Origin: Coniella vitis
Taxonomy: Eukaryota; Ascomycota; Sordariomycetes; Diaporthales; Schizoparmaceae
Direction: 5' to 3'
Assembly: GCA_011317545.1 (NCBI GenBank)
Contig: WUJK01000002.1
Span: 1,550,001 to 1,614,000, forward strand
DNA length: 64,000 nucleotides
A program made the position numbers and the translations under genes. A model generated the notes under the pieces. The model made no database searches. It was given only the letters and a program-made list of their open reading frames with translations, and was not told the DNA's origin. Positions 32,644-42,761 of this stretch are shown here, in pieces (position 1 is the first letter of the stretch; the number at the start of each line of letters is the position of its first letter).

Positions 32644-32917
32644 TCCTTGGGGTTTCTAGCCTTTAATGAATTTTATCCGGGCTAACACAACAATAGGTTT
32701 TGGTCTCCGCGTGTCTCATCGCTTCTTTGAAATCGCCCGAGCTGTAGGCATTCATGACCTGGCAGCAAAGATGCCCCGTTCACGCAATCCTATGAACTCT
32801 GTCAAGGCCTGCTACAACGCCCTGATGAATCAGCCAGATCCTGAGCAAATCGCCATCGGCAGAGGCAAGAAGCTGGTTGATGCTCGAAAGGTCTACTATG
32901 GTGGCGCCACATATTAG
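31221..32917 (+). CDS. MRPS5: Mitochondrial small-subunit ribosomal protein uS5m
   Basis: Nuclear-encoded S5 of the mitochondrial 37S subunit. Exons 31221-32544 and 32697-32917 (G|GT phase 1, GGGCTAACAC branch) give 514 residues, long compared with bacterial S5 (about 165) because of fungal extensions. The Ala/Ser/Arg-rich N-terminus with a poly-Ala run is the presequence. The S5 N-terminal domain is at about 370-440 (KIRSCYALAIAGDKNGRLGI, RKARLLAMQNLKPV), and the C-terminal domain (GLRVSHRFFEIARAVGIHDL) is in exon 2. The upstream in-frame TTG was rejected as start. The intron carries an unusual run of 26 A. A Lys/Glu-rich insert lies near residues 245-275. Confidence 0.92.
32612..32637 (+). 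repeat. A26 homopolymer inside the uS5m intron
   Basis: Twenty-six consecutive A lie between the donor and the branch point of the only uS5m intron. Confidence 0.9.
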
Positions 32918-33218
32918 ACAGCCATTATGTACCAATCTTTGCAACCTCTTGGTCCAGAAATGTGTTTGGTGGGCGTAATCTGCCATGAAGGGTGTCGTGT
33001 GAAGCGTTCCGAGATATTGCAGGCCTCATCAGCAACTGCGTCCCAAATCATATGCCACTGCCTGCGCAGGGCTGTATGTTTGCATGTATGTGAGGCTGAT
33101 ACTAGTGCCAACATACGATGAAGAGTGCCATGCCAGAATGAGAAACCAGTAGATCACTGGCCTGTGTTGCCATCGGCGTTATTCTCGTATCATACAGTGT
33201 TGTATGGGTGTGCACCAA
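32918..33218. other. Convergent 3' gap between uS5m and DAD3
   Basis: About 300 bases between facing stops. Nothing recognisable apart from 3' UTR sequence. Confidence 0.45.
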
Positions 33219-33658
33219 TTATTGCTGCTCCTGGTTGCCCCATTCCAGCTCCTGTTGCAGCACGATGCTATAAACGCTCGTTTTCAGCAACGTGAACACT
33301 AGGCTCGTCTTGCGCTCGAGGTCGCGGAGACCATCCAGAATTTCGGTCGTCGGCTGCGTCGCCATCGTATCGAGGATCGTAGCCAACTAGACGAGACAGA
33401 GCTTATAGTAAGCATCTGCAGCTCAGATAATCGATACATGACATCAAGATCGAAAGGCGGAACGAGAAGAGGAAGGATCAAATAGGCGGAAACAAAATCA
33501 TCAAATGCAACTCGACATACCTTGCTCATGTTGTCTGCGAGTCGTACGTACTCATCAATCACCTCTTGTTCCAGAGGCGACAGTTCCTCGTTCATATGCT
33601 CATCCATATCGGCTGGGACGCGGGAAGTGAGAGGTTTGGTAGTAAAATCATGGGACAT
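33219..33658 (-). CDS. DAD3: DASH complex subunit DAD3
   Basis: DAD3 is a small coiled-coil subunit of the DASH/Dam1 ring that links kinetochores to spindle microtubules in fungi. Exons 33658-33521 and 33386-33219 (GTATGT donor, TAG acceptor, phase 0) give 101 residues, the usual size. The signature is clear: LSPLEQEVIDEYVRLADNMS in exon 1, then EILDGLRDLERKTSLVFTLL and the terminal KTSVYSIVLQQELEW in exon 2. It is essential for bipolar spindle attachment in yeasts. It shares a 323-bp promoter region with the COG-complex gene; that region has a TACTATGTA site at 33762. Confidence 0.93.
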
Positions 33659-33981
33659 GCGAGATGAGACGCGGTTAACTTGGCGAGACGCGTCCAGTGG
33701 TTGATGTAAGTTCAGCGGGTCCTTGTGAATACATAATACTTCTGGTTGGTACTTGGACAGCTACTATGTAAGCTCCACCTACTGCTGTCTTCGCCAACAC
33801 TGGATCGGTACTTGTGTACTTGCTAATAACTTACGTATCGTTCACTGCACAGCGCAACCTCACATGTCCAATAAGTTGACCATCCGCGCCCATTCCCGTT
33901 GCACTCTTCACCCCCCGAAACGTCGTTCTATTATTGTCATTGACAATCAAAGTTATCAATCGTCCACCCACCAGGACAAAG
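33659..33981. promoter_or_regulatory. Divergent promoter between DAD3 and the COG subunit gene
   Basis: These 323 bases separate divergent starts. One TACTATGTA site lies at 33762-33770. No other element is recognised. Confidence 0.45.
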
Positions 33982-35355
33982 ATGTCGTCAGGGCCACGAC
34001 GGCGGCAAAATTCGAGCGCCGCCTCAACGCGCTCCCGCGGTCTCTCTTTGCACATGCGCAATGCCTCCAAGTCCATCAGCGCCGGCAGCAACAACAATAG
34101 CCTTTCTGTTCAAGGCCCTGTTAAGATCGAACCCAAGTCCGCACATACATCCGACCCGTTCCTACAATCCTTTCTCTCCCCGACTTTTGACGCAGCCGAG
34201 TACCTCAATGCTACCCTGCCGCCCCTCCAGGGCGCCCCATCCTCCTTGTCTTCCTCCCTGCGCACCGCAACGATAGGTCCCGATGGGGCACCACTCCCAC
34301 CCGCGCCGCTCGCCGAGCTCTCCACCGAAACCCAGACGCTGATCACGCAGTTGAACGCACACACCACCCGGCTGACGGGCACTCTGACGCAGCTCGCCGA
34401 GGATATCCTGCGCTCGGGCAGCCGACTGGCGTATGAAGTTGAGCTGCTCCGCGGCGAGACACTCAGCTTATCCGAAACATTGTCCGAAGGGCCTCTCCGC
34501 GCTGATTTGGAACGCTTTGCGCCAAACGGTATAATGAATAGCGACACTCCGGCGGAGTCCTCTGCGACTGGGACGCGGCGCCAATCCATCGTCAGCAATG
34601 GCGCCACGCCGGGGTTGGAAAGGGAAAGGGATGCGCAATCTACACTACCTACACCTACTGCGGCACCGATACCTACTGCACGAGCGGATGGAGCTGATGG
34701 AAGTGCGAATGCAGAAAGGGTAGAGCAAGAACCACCGTACATTTCACATCTTCGCACACTCACGCTCGTGCGCTCGCGCCTCGATGCCGTCATCAAGACC
34801 TTTGGTGAGGCAATGGAGTTTGTCTTCCCGCCGAGCGAAATCTCCGTCTCCTCGGGCTTTTTATCCGTCTCGGCGCCTGATTTCCCAGACCGTCATTCGA
34901 GTAGCGCCGAACAGATTAGCATGGAAGACAGAGGGCAGCAGGTTCTGCGCAAGATCCGGGATGAGGTGGCTAGCTTGCTGAGGTCTGGGATGGGACCCGC
35001 GGGCACTTACCAGGAGAGGATCAAAGGCATTGAGGACGCGACTAAGAGGATAGAGGAGATTAAGACGTTGAGTGTGGTGTGGAAGGGCACAGCTGAGGAA
35101 AAGGGAAGGCAAAAGTTTGTCGAGAGTCTCTCGAGGATGGTGGAGGACAGGCATCGGGAAGTTTTGAGGGAGGCTGAGAGTCAGAGGGAGCAGCAGCAGC
35201 AGCAGCAATACCAGGCAAGGAATAGGTCGGACAGTGCTGCATCGAAGAGAGACCAGGGTAATGGTGCCGTTGAGACCACAACGACTGAATCTAGAGGGCC
35301 GCTGGGTGGTTATGGATTCATGAACCAGTGGCAGAAGATAAGAGGGGGGCTATAG
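33982..35355 (+). CDS. Conserved oligomeric Golgi (COG) complex subunit, probably COG5
   Basis: COG tethers retrograde vesicles to the Golgi and keeps glycosylation enzymes in place. The intronless frame gives 457 residues from the ATG at 33982; an earlier in-frame TTG is not a likely start. After a basic Ser-rich tail comes DPFLQSFLSPTFDAAEYLN, the N-terminal motif of the COG5-type (CATCHR) subunits. A long coiled coil follows (LSTETQTLITQLNAHTTRLT, then ILRSGSRLAYEVELLRGETL). The second half has TLVRSRLDAVIKTFGEAMEF, an Arg/Glu-rich helical segment and a Gln run (QQQQQQ). Fungal COG5 is about this long. COG7 is the alternative; I favour COG5 on the N-terminal motif. Confidence 0.72.
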   Translation: MSSGPRRRQNSSAASTRSRGLSLHMRNASKSISAGSNNNSLSVQGPVKIEPKSAHTSDPFLQSFLSPTFDAAEYLNATLPPLQGAPSSLSSSLRTATIGPDGAPLPPAPLAELSTETQTLITQLNAHTTRLTGTLTQLAEDILRSGSRLAYEVELLRGETLSLSETLSEGPLRADLERFAPNGIMNSDTPAESSATGTRRQSIVSNGATPGLERERDAQSTLPTPTAAPIPTARADGADGSANAERVEQEPPYISHLRTLTLVRSRLDAVIKTFGEAMEFVFPPSEISVSSGFLSVSAPDFPDRHSSSAEQISMEDRGQQVLRKIRDEVASLLRSGMGPAGTYQERIKGIEDATKRIEEIKTLSVVWKGTAEEKGRQKFVESLSRMVEDRHREVLREAESQREQQQQQQYQARNRSDSAASKRDQGNGAVETTTTESRGPLGGYGFMNQWQKIRGGL

Positions 35356-35864
35356 AACCTCAAAAATGATTGTTGACAATTGAAGAGTAATCAAGAAGCA
35401 GTGGAACAAGACGGAAAATAGATCGTCATGATGGCGGGAGTACCTTACAAGACGACCGTGGTATCCGAACAGCAAGACGCGGCGTTGTTACCTCTTCTTT
35501 AGCAATACATGTCAAGCGAGCTGCTCATCGTGAATGTTGTGTTTGCTTCGAAGTATTTCAATGGTTATTTTTTGGGCTTCTCAAACAAATGTGAGCCGAG
35601 CCGCATCTGCAGCCTCATCCCCGGACTCTCCTTGTCCGGCTCCGTAGATATCAGTTGCAGAAATCATAGTGCTCAAGTTTCAAATTCCTTTCATGTACAC
35701 AGGAAATGTATGGTGTATCCGGTGTTCTGAGCGCGTACAGCCCAGCCCAGGCCATTGACCAAATCAAAGAGTGATGCACTTTCCGGTTGTCCGCCAAATT
35801 TCCCCAAAAGGCAAACGCAAACGCAGCGCTAAGAGGAAGCGTAGAGTAGGGCGATTCGTGCGAT
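35356..35864. other. Convergent 3' gap
   Basis: About 0.5 kb between two facing stop codons. I see only 3' UTR-like sequence. Confidence 0.45.
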
Positions 35865-37424
35865 TCAATCCTCATGGTCTTTCAACGTATTGATACGCTT
35901 CTTCAGAAACTCAAAAGACGAGAAAAAGACAGCGTTTACGGCGCAGGATCGGCCCATGGACACGCCTAACCCTCGGTACATGTGTCTTCGGAAGAATTCA
36001 ATCTTGACTGGGGGGACTTTTTGGCCCCTCGAGTACATCAAGCAATTGCGCTGATAGATGCTCTTGGCCGAATCGATTGGGTCTGGACAAGGACGTAATT
36101 AGTCTGTGTTATGGGTGGAAATCAGATATGGTAAAGGACTCACAGATCATGGCCCATGACACGATTCCACACAATCCGCCTGCCACAAGAACAGCGAGAG
36201 GATTCGAATGGGTGTTATCACCGCCAAAGGTTGTTAGGAGCTGCTTGCTGCTCTCGTATGTCATGAAGTATATGCCAGTGCCAAGCGAATCCCTCACTGC
36301 GTTTCGTTAGTCCAAGAAAAAGGAAGACGCTGAGAAAGGGCGATTGCATATTCAATACGTACGTAAGTGTAGATTGAATCCAGTATACAGGCCAAAAGGC
36401 CCCCGGTGCCGCATAATATTCGCCATCGTCTTAAGGGTACCTTTATTCTGATATGTGGCCGCAATCTTGTAACTTTCAGGCCGGGGACAGTTCTTCTTGT
36501 CTGCAAGAAGAACAGATACCTGGGCACTCAATTTCGTGAGCTCAAATGGGCCTGGGTGAGAACCGTTAGCTACATCGTAATCAAGAAATTGAGGTGCCCA
36601 TATATGTTGCCAAAATCTTACATGCGATCAAGGTGATACAAGAACCCGCCGTAGCGCCTGCTGCGCCGAAACAGGCAACCGAGATCAGGTCAGGGTATGT
36701 TCCTTTTTTGTTAACATGGCCAAGGACGTCGACGTCAAAGTTCCTCTTTAACCAGGCAGAATAGACGTATTTGGATCGTTGGTAAATCGAGAAGGAAACG
36801 GTTCGAACCAAAGTAATGCTTGCCAAGGGGGCAGTCACGCCTACATACCACAGAATTAATGTCAGGTCAAGACGCAGTCCAAGCTTTCAAATGCACAGGA
36901 ATCATGAGCGAATGTAAGGAGTGGCCGTTTAAGCAAATGAGACTTGGGGACTCACCTCGAAAGAAGCCTCTTAACTTCTCTGCCTGATATGTATGCCGAA
37001 CACAATCCAGAAAGCCGTTATACTTGTACGTTTGCATTCGTGTCTTGACGCTGTCGAGAGGAAAAGTTGCCAAAGTAGAGAGGACACTGGATGCGCTGGC
37101 AGCCACCTCTGTCCTATACCGCTTGATAAACCTCGTTTGCTCTTGGGCAGAATGCTGCTTCCCCTGAGCCTGCGCCTGCGCCTGTTCTTTCGCCATGATC
37201 TTCTTGCTCCCAGCTGTCGTCGTTGCTGTTGCTGCTGCTGCTGTTGTTGTCGTCGTCGTCGTCGCTGTCTGTACGTATGCGTTCACTGTGCTGCCTATTG
37301 GCGTGTTCTTGTCGTCGAATCGCGAGGCCATGTGCCCGCCACTGCTGTAACTGCTGCCGTTTGAAGGCACGATCGGTGGCTGGAGCTTGATACCATCTTG
37401 GAGGGATGTGAGCTCAGCGCACAT
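35865..37424 (-). CDS. Mitochondrial carrier family (SLC25) protein
   Basis: Five exons (37424-36956, 36840-36622, 36551-36363, 36296-36144, 36082-35865) stay in frame and give 415 residues. The three carrier repeats are each marked by the family motif after the first helix: FPLDSVKTRMQ, CPFELTKLSAQ and YPIDSAKSIYQ, so six inner-membrane spans are expected. A 125-residue N-terminal tail has Thr/Ala runs and an AQAQAQGKQ stretch, which is unusual for a carrier; a shorter start at 37331 (MASRFDDK) would trim it by 31 residues. The second motif has Glu in place of Asp, and the third has Ser after the charged pair. I cannot say which metabolite is carried. Confidence 0.87.
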
Positions 37425-38738
37425 GCCCCTGGCAAAGGTAGGCCCTGTAGTGCAGCCGCCTCTAGACAAAGGTCTCGATGAGCGAGACCAGAGTCGTCGA
37501 TGCGGTCGCGGTACGGCCAATTGCCAGCAGGAGTTCCATGAAGGGACCCCGCGATGCGAAGCGTGTCGCCAGGAGGCTGAGGAGATGCAGGCGTGTCGAG
37601 AAGCTGGACGAAGTGGAACCGTTCAGATGGCTGTACGGCCCGCGTGAAGGGTTGAGGCAAGTGGGAGGGTTTGAGTGCTGGAGGAAAGCTTTGCAAGATG
37701 GTGAGCAAGCTTAAAAGCCAAGGGGCAAGTGTGATGAGTTGCTCTGCTTTGCGCAGTAAGTACTTTGTACTCTTTGCAGCTTGGTGATGGCACTCTTTGA
37801 CCCCGCAGTCCATAATATGCACCTGGACCCAAAGGTTGCCCAGTTAGTGGAGCCCTGTCTGGAGCTGCACTGGCTGCCCAGCTTGCGTGAAACGTATTGG
37901 AGACATAGGCTGGGCTGTGATTCAGTGGAATGCACGGTGTCATGCGATGTAGCAGGTACCACAGCCGAAGCTGCCCTTGGCTGCAGTTGATAAGTCGCCC
38001 TTGTCCATCAAAGTGCCCTGGCCCCTGTCATAGTTTAAAGCAAAGCCGAAGTGCTGTAGTCAGCAGCTAATTGATCCCATTGCAGCCAGCTTGTTTAGCA
38101 GTCACAGCTGTCAACCAAACACCATCCCAGCTCCTTCTCTCAGGCAATCTTTGACACATCAATAAATGGGAAACATCAGCGTTTTCCAGCCCAGCCAGGA
38201 ATTGCTCAAATCCTCTCTTCTCTGTTGAAACCGATATCCTTAGGCCCTAGCAACCTGTTCTGGCCATCCAGTAGCGGCCAATGCTGCAGAGATGAGACGA
38301 GCTGGTGCATGAGATCTGCACATCGTCGACGAGGGCTGATTGCGAGACTGCCCAAGGATGATTAGGGGCTTGCTACACCTGCCAAGCAGCTACACGCGAG
38401 CCGTGCTGTCCCACCCTGTGGCTCTAAACCTTCGCCATCTCGGACTGTGGAAGAACTTCCCCGTGCTAGGGCGTTAACGAGGCCGCTGGGAAATCACTCT
38501 GCTCGACGTCTTTGTGCATGCTGTTGACATCTTGGAAGTCCGTGTTGCAGTTTGGGATCTGAGAATCAGCAGGACCTTTACTTTGGCAGGGCTTGCTTGA
38601 CAACCCCTCGCTGCGCCGTTACCAGTTCGTCCAGTCCATTTCCAACCATCTCCAGACATGGTAATGTCGTGTGTATCTACGACGATGTAGCACACTCGCG
38701 ACTACGCCAAGAACCCAAATCTGGCAGTGGAGCGGATT
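37425..38738. other. Gene-poor region flanking the NLR-type pseudogene
   Basis: About 1.3 kb without a convincing intact gene. The upstream part is the carrier promoter. The part from about 38000 may be further decayed sequence of the pseudogene that follows, since a minus-strand frame near 38480-38570 (NCNTDFQDVNSMHKDVEQSD) resembles a continuation of that kind of protein. Confidence 0.4.
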
Positions 38739-39535
38739 TCATGCTCGACATTTGCCTTTGCTAACTTGCATGCCAGACCGGGCAGTCTCGTCCACGATCG
38801 TGGCACAGCCCCCAATGTTAGCGACCATGTCGTTGAGGCCGGATTTGCCTGGGCGAAAGACAGCTGTCGCGAGCCGCTGAATCGTGGACGAATACCGCTT
38901 GACGGCGGGCCTAAAGAACCGCAAAATCTGTTCGTATAGCCTCGTAACAGCCTCTTTGACGTAACTGTTCCGGCACAAGTCCACGCTGAGCTGTGCTCGT
39001 GGTAAGACTCAGAGGTTGCCCATGTACAGCAAGGCATCAGCGTATTCACCAACGTATTTGGCGTGGTTCTTAACACCCTTTTCAAAGATCAGTTTCCTCT
39101 TATCTCGGCACATTGTCGCTCAGAGACATGGTGATGAGGAGGGCCGGGTTCGTACCATCAGAATGAATGTGATAGTCCCCCATATCAGGCTCAAACTATT
39201 GACCGTGCCTGCGGCATGAGGCCAGCTAGTGCCGTGCTGTAATGGAGCACGACCCGGGAGATTTCTTGCAAGCTTTGCATTGACCTCTCGGATTTGGGCT
39301 CACTGTTGTAATTTTGATTCAGTTGCATGACATAGCCTTGAGCCCCGTTTATGGAGGTCAAACTGTCTACCGAGGAGAATTCCTCGCTTCCGACCTGAAG
39401 TTTCGCTTTTAAACAGCCAACAGCTTTGTCATAAGCATCTTTGAAGATATCTTGCGATCTCACAATAGGCCACCTATAGCTGCGTCGGCCAACTGTTGAT
39501 CTGAAATAATCAGTCTTGTCTGTCCACTGTCCCAC
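38739..39535 (-). pseudogene. Broken DUF7708-type N-terminal domain of a fungal NLR-like protein
   Basis: Read on the minus strand, two fragments line up with the N-terminal module (DUF7708) that precedes NACHT/ankyrin regions in many fungal STAND proteins. Fragment one has DIFKDAYDKAVGCLKAKLQ and ends at a TGA (39193-39191) just where a shift of frame reads SLIWGTITFILM. Fragment two reads NHAKYVGEYADALLYMGNL, a TGA at 39011-39009, then in the same frame VLPRAQLSVDLCRNSYVKEA followed by TRLYEQILRFFRPAV. So there is at least one frameshift and one in-frame stop. No NACHT P-loop or repeat region is found downstream. Such proteins are thought to act in non-self recognition and regulated cell death. 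The family call is from memory of the motif pattern. Confidence 0.6.
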
Positions 39536-41254
39536 GGTGCTGCCGGGTGCTTAAACAAGCAAAGGCATTTGGTGAGGCAGCTGAGTTCCAGATGTTCCAG
39601 AAGTAGCATGCTATGTTGACCACGGTAGTCATACTTGTTCGTGCTTTGTTCGGCTTTGTTTGGTATCAACCATAAGCAAAGTATTGGATTAGCACTTCTC
39701 GTGGGCATGGGACCCGCACAGAAAGAGGTAGCAGTTAGAGAAGTGAAATAAGCAAAGAACTAGCCCGAGAATGAATTGCACGATCAGGACTTACCGCAGC
39801 CATTTGAGGCGCAGCAAGCAAGCAATCCAAGAGTCAGCGTTATGGTCGAGCGATCATACGGCTGCTTCGATTATCAGAACTTGCCGAATGTCTCAAGCCA
39901 TTTTCGAAGACAGGTTGCAACCCCATGTGAAGAAAATATCCTAAGCAATGCTTAGCCATATGTATTCGCTCTTGACCAGGACACTAAGCCGCCAGTGCCC
40001 ACAATTGAACAAATTACTCGCTTTGGCCAAGAATATGCCGAGGCGGACGAACTTTTTCAGCCTGTGCTATTTTACTGATGCCCTTTTCCCCAAGTTGTAT
40101 GGACCTGGAAATGTTGTTGTGATTCGGAGAATGGCCACGAGAAAGTCTTTAAAATCAAGGGTTGTCCAATTCGACACCTACTCCCTTTCAGAATCAGCGG
40201 CGCAGCCTCGACTTTTGCTAGATCTTCCATCGGGAGTTCAAAGTTATGGACCGTCCGGTTGCGTTCAAATTTCGAATCGGACCAAAAAGCTTCGATATAC
40301 TCACTAACAGCCGTTCCATCGACACTTGATAATACCGGATTCAAGGAGAGGTTGCAACAACGCGGTGACTTCTGATTTGGCGCATGGGAAGACTGATCAC
40401 TTCCACGGGCACAAGACGCGGATTTGGATATTCAAGTCGTAAATATATCTAACGCAATATCACCCCGTAAAGCCCCTTTGAATTTGCCATACTTTTGTGC
40501 TGATATCGGACAAGACAAACGCGCGATGTGTGATTAACATTCAAACATACAACCTGCTTCATTCAGATAACGATGGAGAGAGTCATCAGGCGGATATTTT
40601 CCCACGGGTAGGTGATTTGAAGCGCGAGCAGATACACAGAGCAGAGCTGCCTTGAAAGAACTTTCTCCTTCTGCTGCCGCTAACCATTAAAACCTTCCGG
40701 TGCCACGACAGCACATGAAGTGCGTCGCAGAGTCTACGCATTGAAATGAAGTTGCAAGCAAACTGACGCGTAACTTCTATAGTCATTGGCTGTTGAGCAT
40801 CTGCGCAACATCAAGCGTGACACAGGGGCTTTCGAGAGGCCCATCTGCGACAAGGAATACAAGAGGCTTACAGAAGCATTAGTCCATGGCCAGGTCGCAA
40901 ACAGCTCGTCTGCTGACATGATTGAGAGCAAAAGCAATGATCTTGGTAGATTATTGCTCCTTCCAGCTTGACAGTTTCCTCACCTAGGACTTTCGTAAAA
41001 TCCCTCTCATTGACCCTGGGTAAGTGCACCTTCCGCGGTCAGTCGCAAAAGCAAGTGTGATTTTCGAGAAATAGATCAAGTCTCTTGCCATGAGAGCTGC
41101 GGTTGCGTAGAGGAGGGTCCGCAGCTCAGGTTGCTTCGAAGGTTAGGTATATAGCTGCTGCGTGTCGAGACTTCGCCGGTAGCTGGATTGGATGGGCATG
41201 TGCAATGCAGTGCGGCGGAAAAAGGATAATTATCGTTTTCAGCAGATGCATAAC

Positions 41255-41286
<32 letters not shown>

Positions 41287-42065
41287 CCGCGCGTAAGCTT
41301 GTCGACTCCCCCCACTTTCCGGGTTTCCAATATGCTATACCCTTCCTTCACCCAGAAATCGCTGCTCAATACTTGCTGCAAATGCCAGTGATTGAGGACT
41401 GAGAATGAGCCGAGTCGGCACTTTTGCCCAGTCTGCTTGCCTGCTCGTAGTGAAGCTTGAGACTGCACCTCCCTTCAGCTGCTCGAACGCGCTCAGCGGC
41501 CGGTCGCTGTCTTTGAACAGAAGACTGCCAACACATCTCCGTGTGTGAATGGACAGACACAATGGAGTTTGGCGTCTGGTTTAGTCTTCTATCATGGACG
41601 TAAGTGTGGTTGAAGATGAGGTCTTGACCTGTCAAGTGAATCCACGAAAGCATACTTATCAGCACGGTTCAGTAGCCAGTTCGGGATTACCGCATAAATG
41701 ACGACGGTGGATGCCTCTAAAGTGTTAATGGCGGATCTCACCCTAGATCTGTCCTAGAGCGGAGATGTAGTGGGAGAGCGCTGAAAGATGAGAGCTTAGA
41801 TGGACAAGTCTGACGAGTTCTCCGTAGTCAGTAACTTGCTAGCGTTTGTACAGTCTCAGTCGTCGCAAGCTATGCTCTGCACTGCAATTCGATAGCTCAG
41901 GCTGCAAAGAATCATGGTCGAGGGAGGCAGAGATCCAGAGACTTGTTGAGCATATCGATTGTCCTTCCGTAGTGGAAGTAGGTCGTCTCGGAAATCATGG
42001 TCCTGTACGAGTGATTAGGCACACAAACAGATGTCAAGATACAAGGCTGAGGGACATGCAGGGCC
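39536..42065. other. Gene-poor, probably decayed region
   Basis: About 2.5 kb with short scattered ORFs on both strands and no gene I can support. Some frames look weakly protein-like (plus 40786-40971, minus 40072-40344) but are interrupted and unrelated to each other. It contains the AT/GT microsatellite at 41255-41286. The setting next to the broken NLR-like domain suggests a decayed accessory locus. Confidence 0.4.
41255..41286 (+). repeat. (AT)n(GT)n compound microsatellite
   Basis: An AT dinucleotide run passes directly into a GT run, 32 bases in all. Confidence 0.95.
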
Positions 42066-42383
42066 TTACGATTTCTTGTTGGCCCTTTCTTCCACAATCG
42101 CCCTCCATGATGGACGATCCAGGTATTCGTTGTGGTCCTTCCACCACTTGACGAGAAGCATGTTTTTGACAATCTTATGCTCGATGCCCGTGGCTTTGGC
42201 AGCGTTCTTTAGAAATCTCACCGTCCGCTTGACAGCCCTCTCGTTGTACTGAGCGTCTGGGGCGCGGAATGCCTCGCGCAGCTGACGCCGCGCAATGGTA
42301 CTGGCGGGCTGCGAGTAGCCGACAGCCTGAAGCGTAGAACGGTAGAGATGCCTGTAGGCGTGGATTATGTGTGTGTTGGACAT
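42066..42383 (-). CDS. LYR-motif mitochondrial protein (DUF1763-like)
   Basis: The ATG at 42383 gives a 105-residue basic protein; a second in-frame ATG lies seven codons upstream. It begins MSNTHIIHAYRHLYRSTLQA, containing the LYR tripeptide (residues 13-15), with a downstream Phe in REAFR, the usual LYR-x-F layout. It continues RAVKRTVRFLKNAAKATGIE and ends in a Lys-rich tail. LYR proteins are small helical adaptors that bind acyl carrier protein in the mitochondrial matrix and assist respiratory-complex, ribosome or Fe-S assembly. The sequence resembles the fungal DUF1763 family, whose precise role I do not know. It is divergent from the 602-residue gene. Confidence 0.75.
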   Translation of the reverse strand: MSNTHIIHAYRHLYRSTLQAVGYSQPASTIARRQLREAFRAPDAQYNERAVKRTVRFLKNAAKATGIEHKIVKNMLLVKWWKDHNEYLDRPSWRAIVEERANKKS

Positions 42384-42761
42384 TGCAATGGCGTACAGAG
42401 TCAAGCTCAGATTTGTTAGAGTCGGTTCGTCTGCTTCATCGAGAGCATATGATATTGGTGTCGCCGCGTAGGTAGGGACCGAGTGAAAATTAACAAGCCT
42501 CCCAGAGCACGGGCCACAACACGTTTCCGTACCAGGTCAGCCAGGCCATGCACGGTAGTACTTACCACCTTGTGTATGCTAGGGATGCTGGAATGGCTGG
42601 CGCTGCAACGCCCTGAAAGAGTCTCCCCCAAAGCGGTAATTGCAAACCTCGGACGTTGTACAACTCCCTCAGCGGCGCTGCTGAACAACGCGACACGCGC
42701 TCTGCTGTTATTTGGCGCACAACCACGCTTCATCACCATCATCCACGGTCTGACTGTGAGC
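42384..42761. promoter_or_regulatory. Divergent promoter region
   Basis: These 378 bases separate the starts of the LYR protein gene and the eight-exon gene. No defined motif is recognised. An ORF on the plus strand crosses it but has no features. Confidence 0.4.

Noticed and set aside
40734..40971. Opposed ORFs that both look weakly protein-like
   Set aside because: Plus frame (FERPICDKEYKRLTEAL) is short, lacks flanking exons with matching phases, and cannot be tied to the NLR-type relic.
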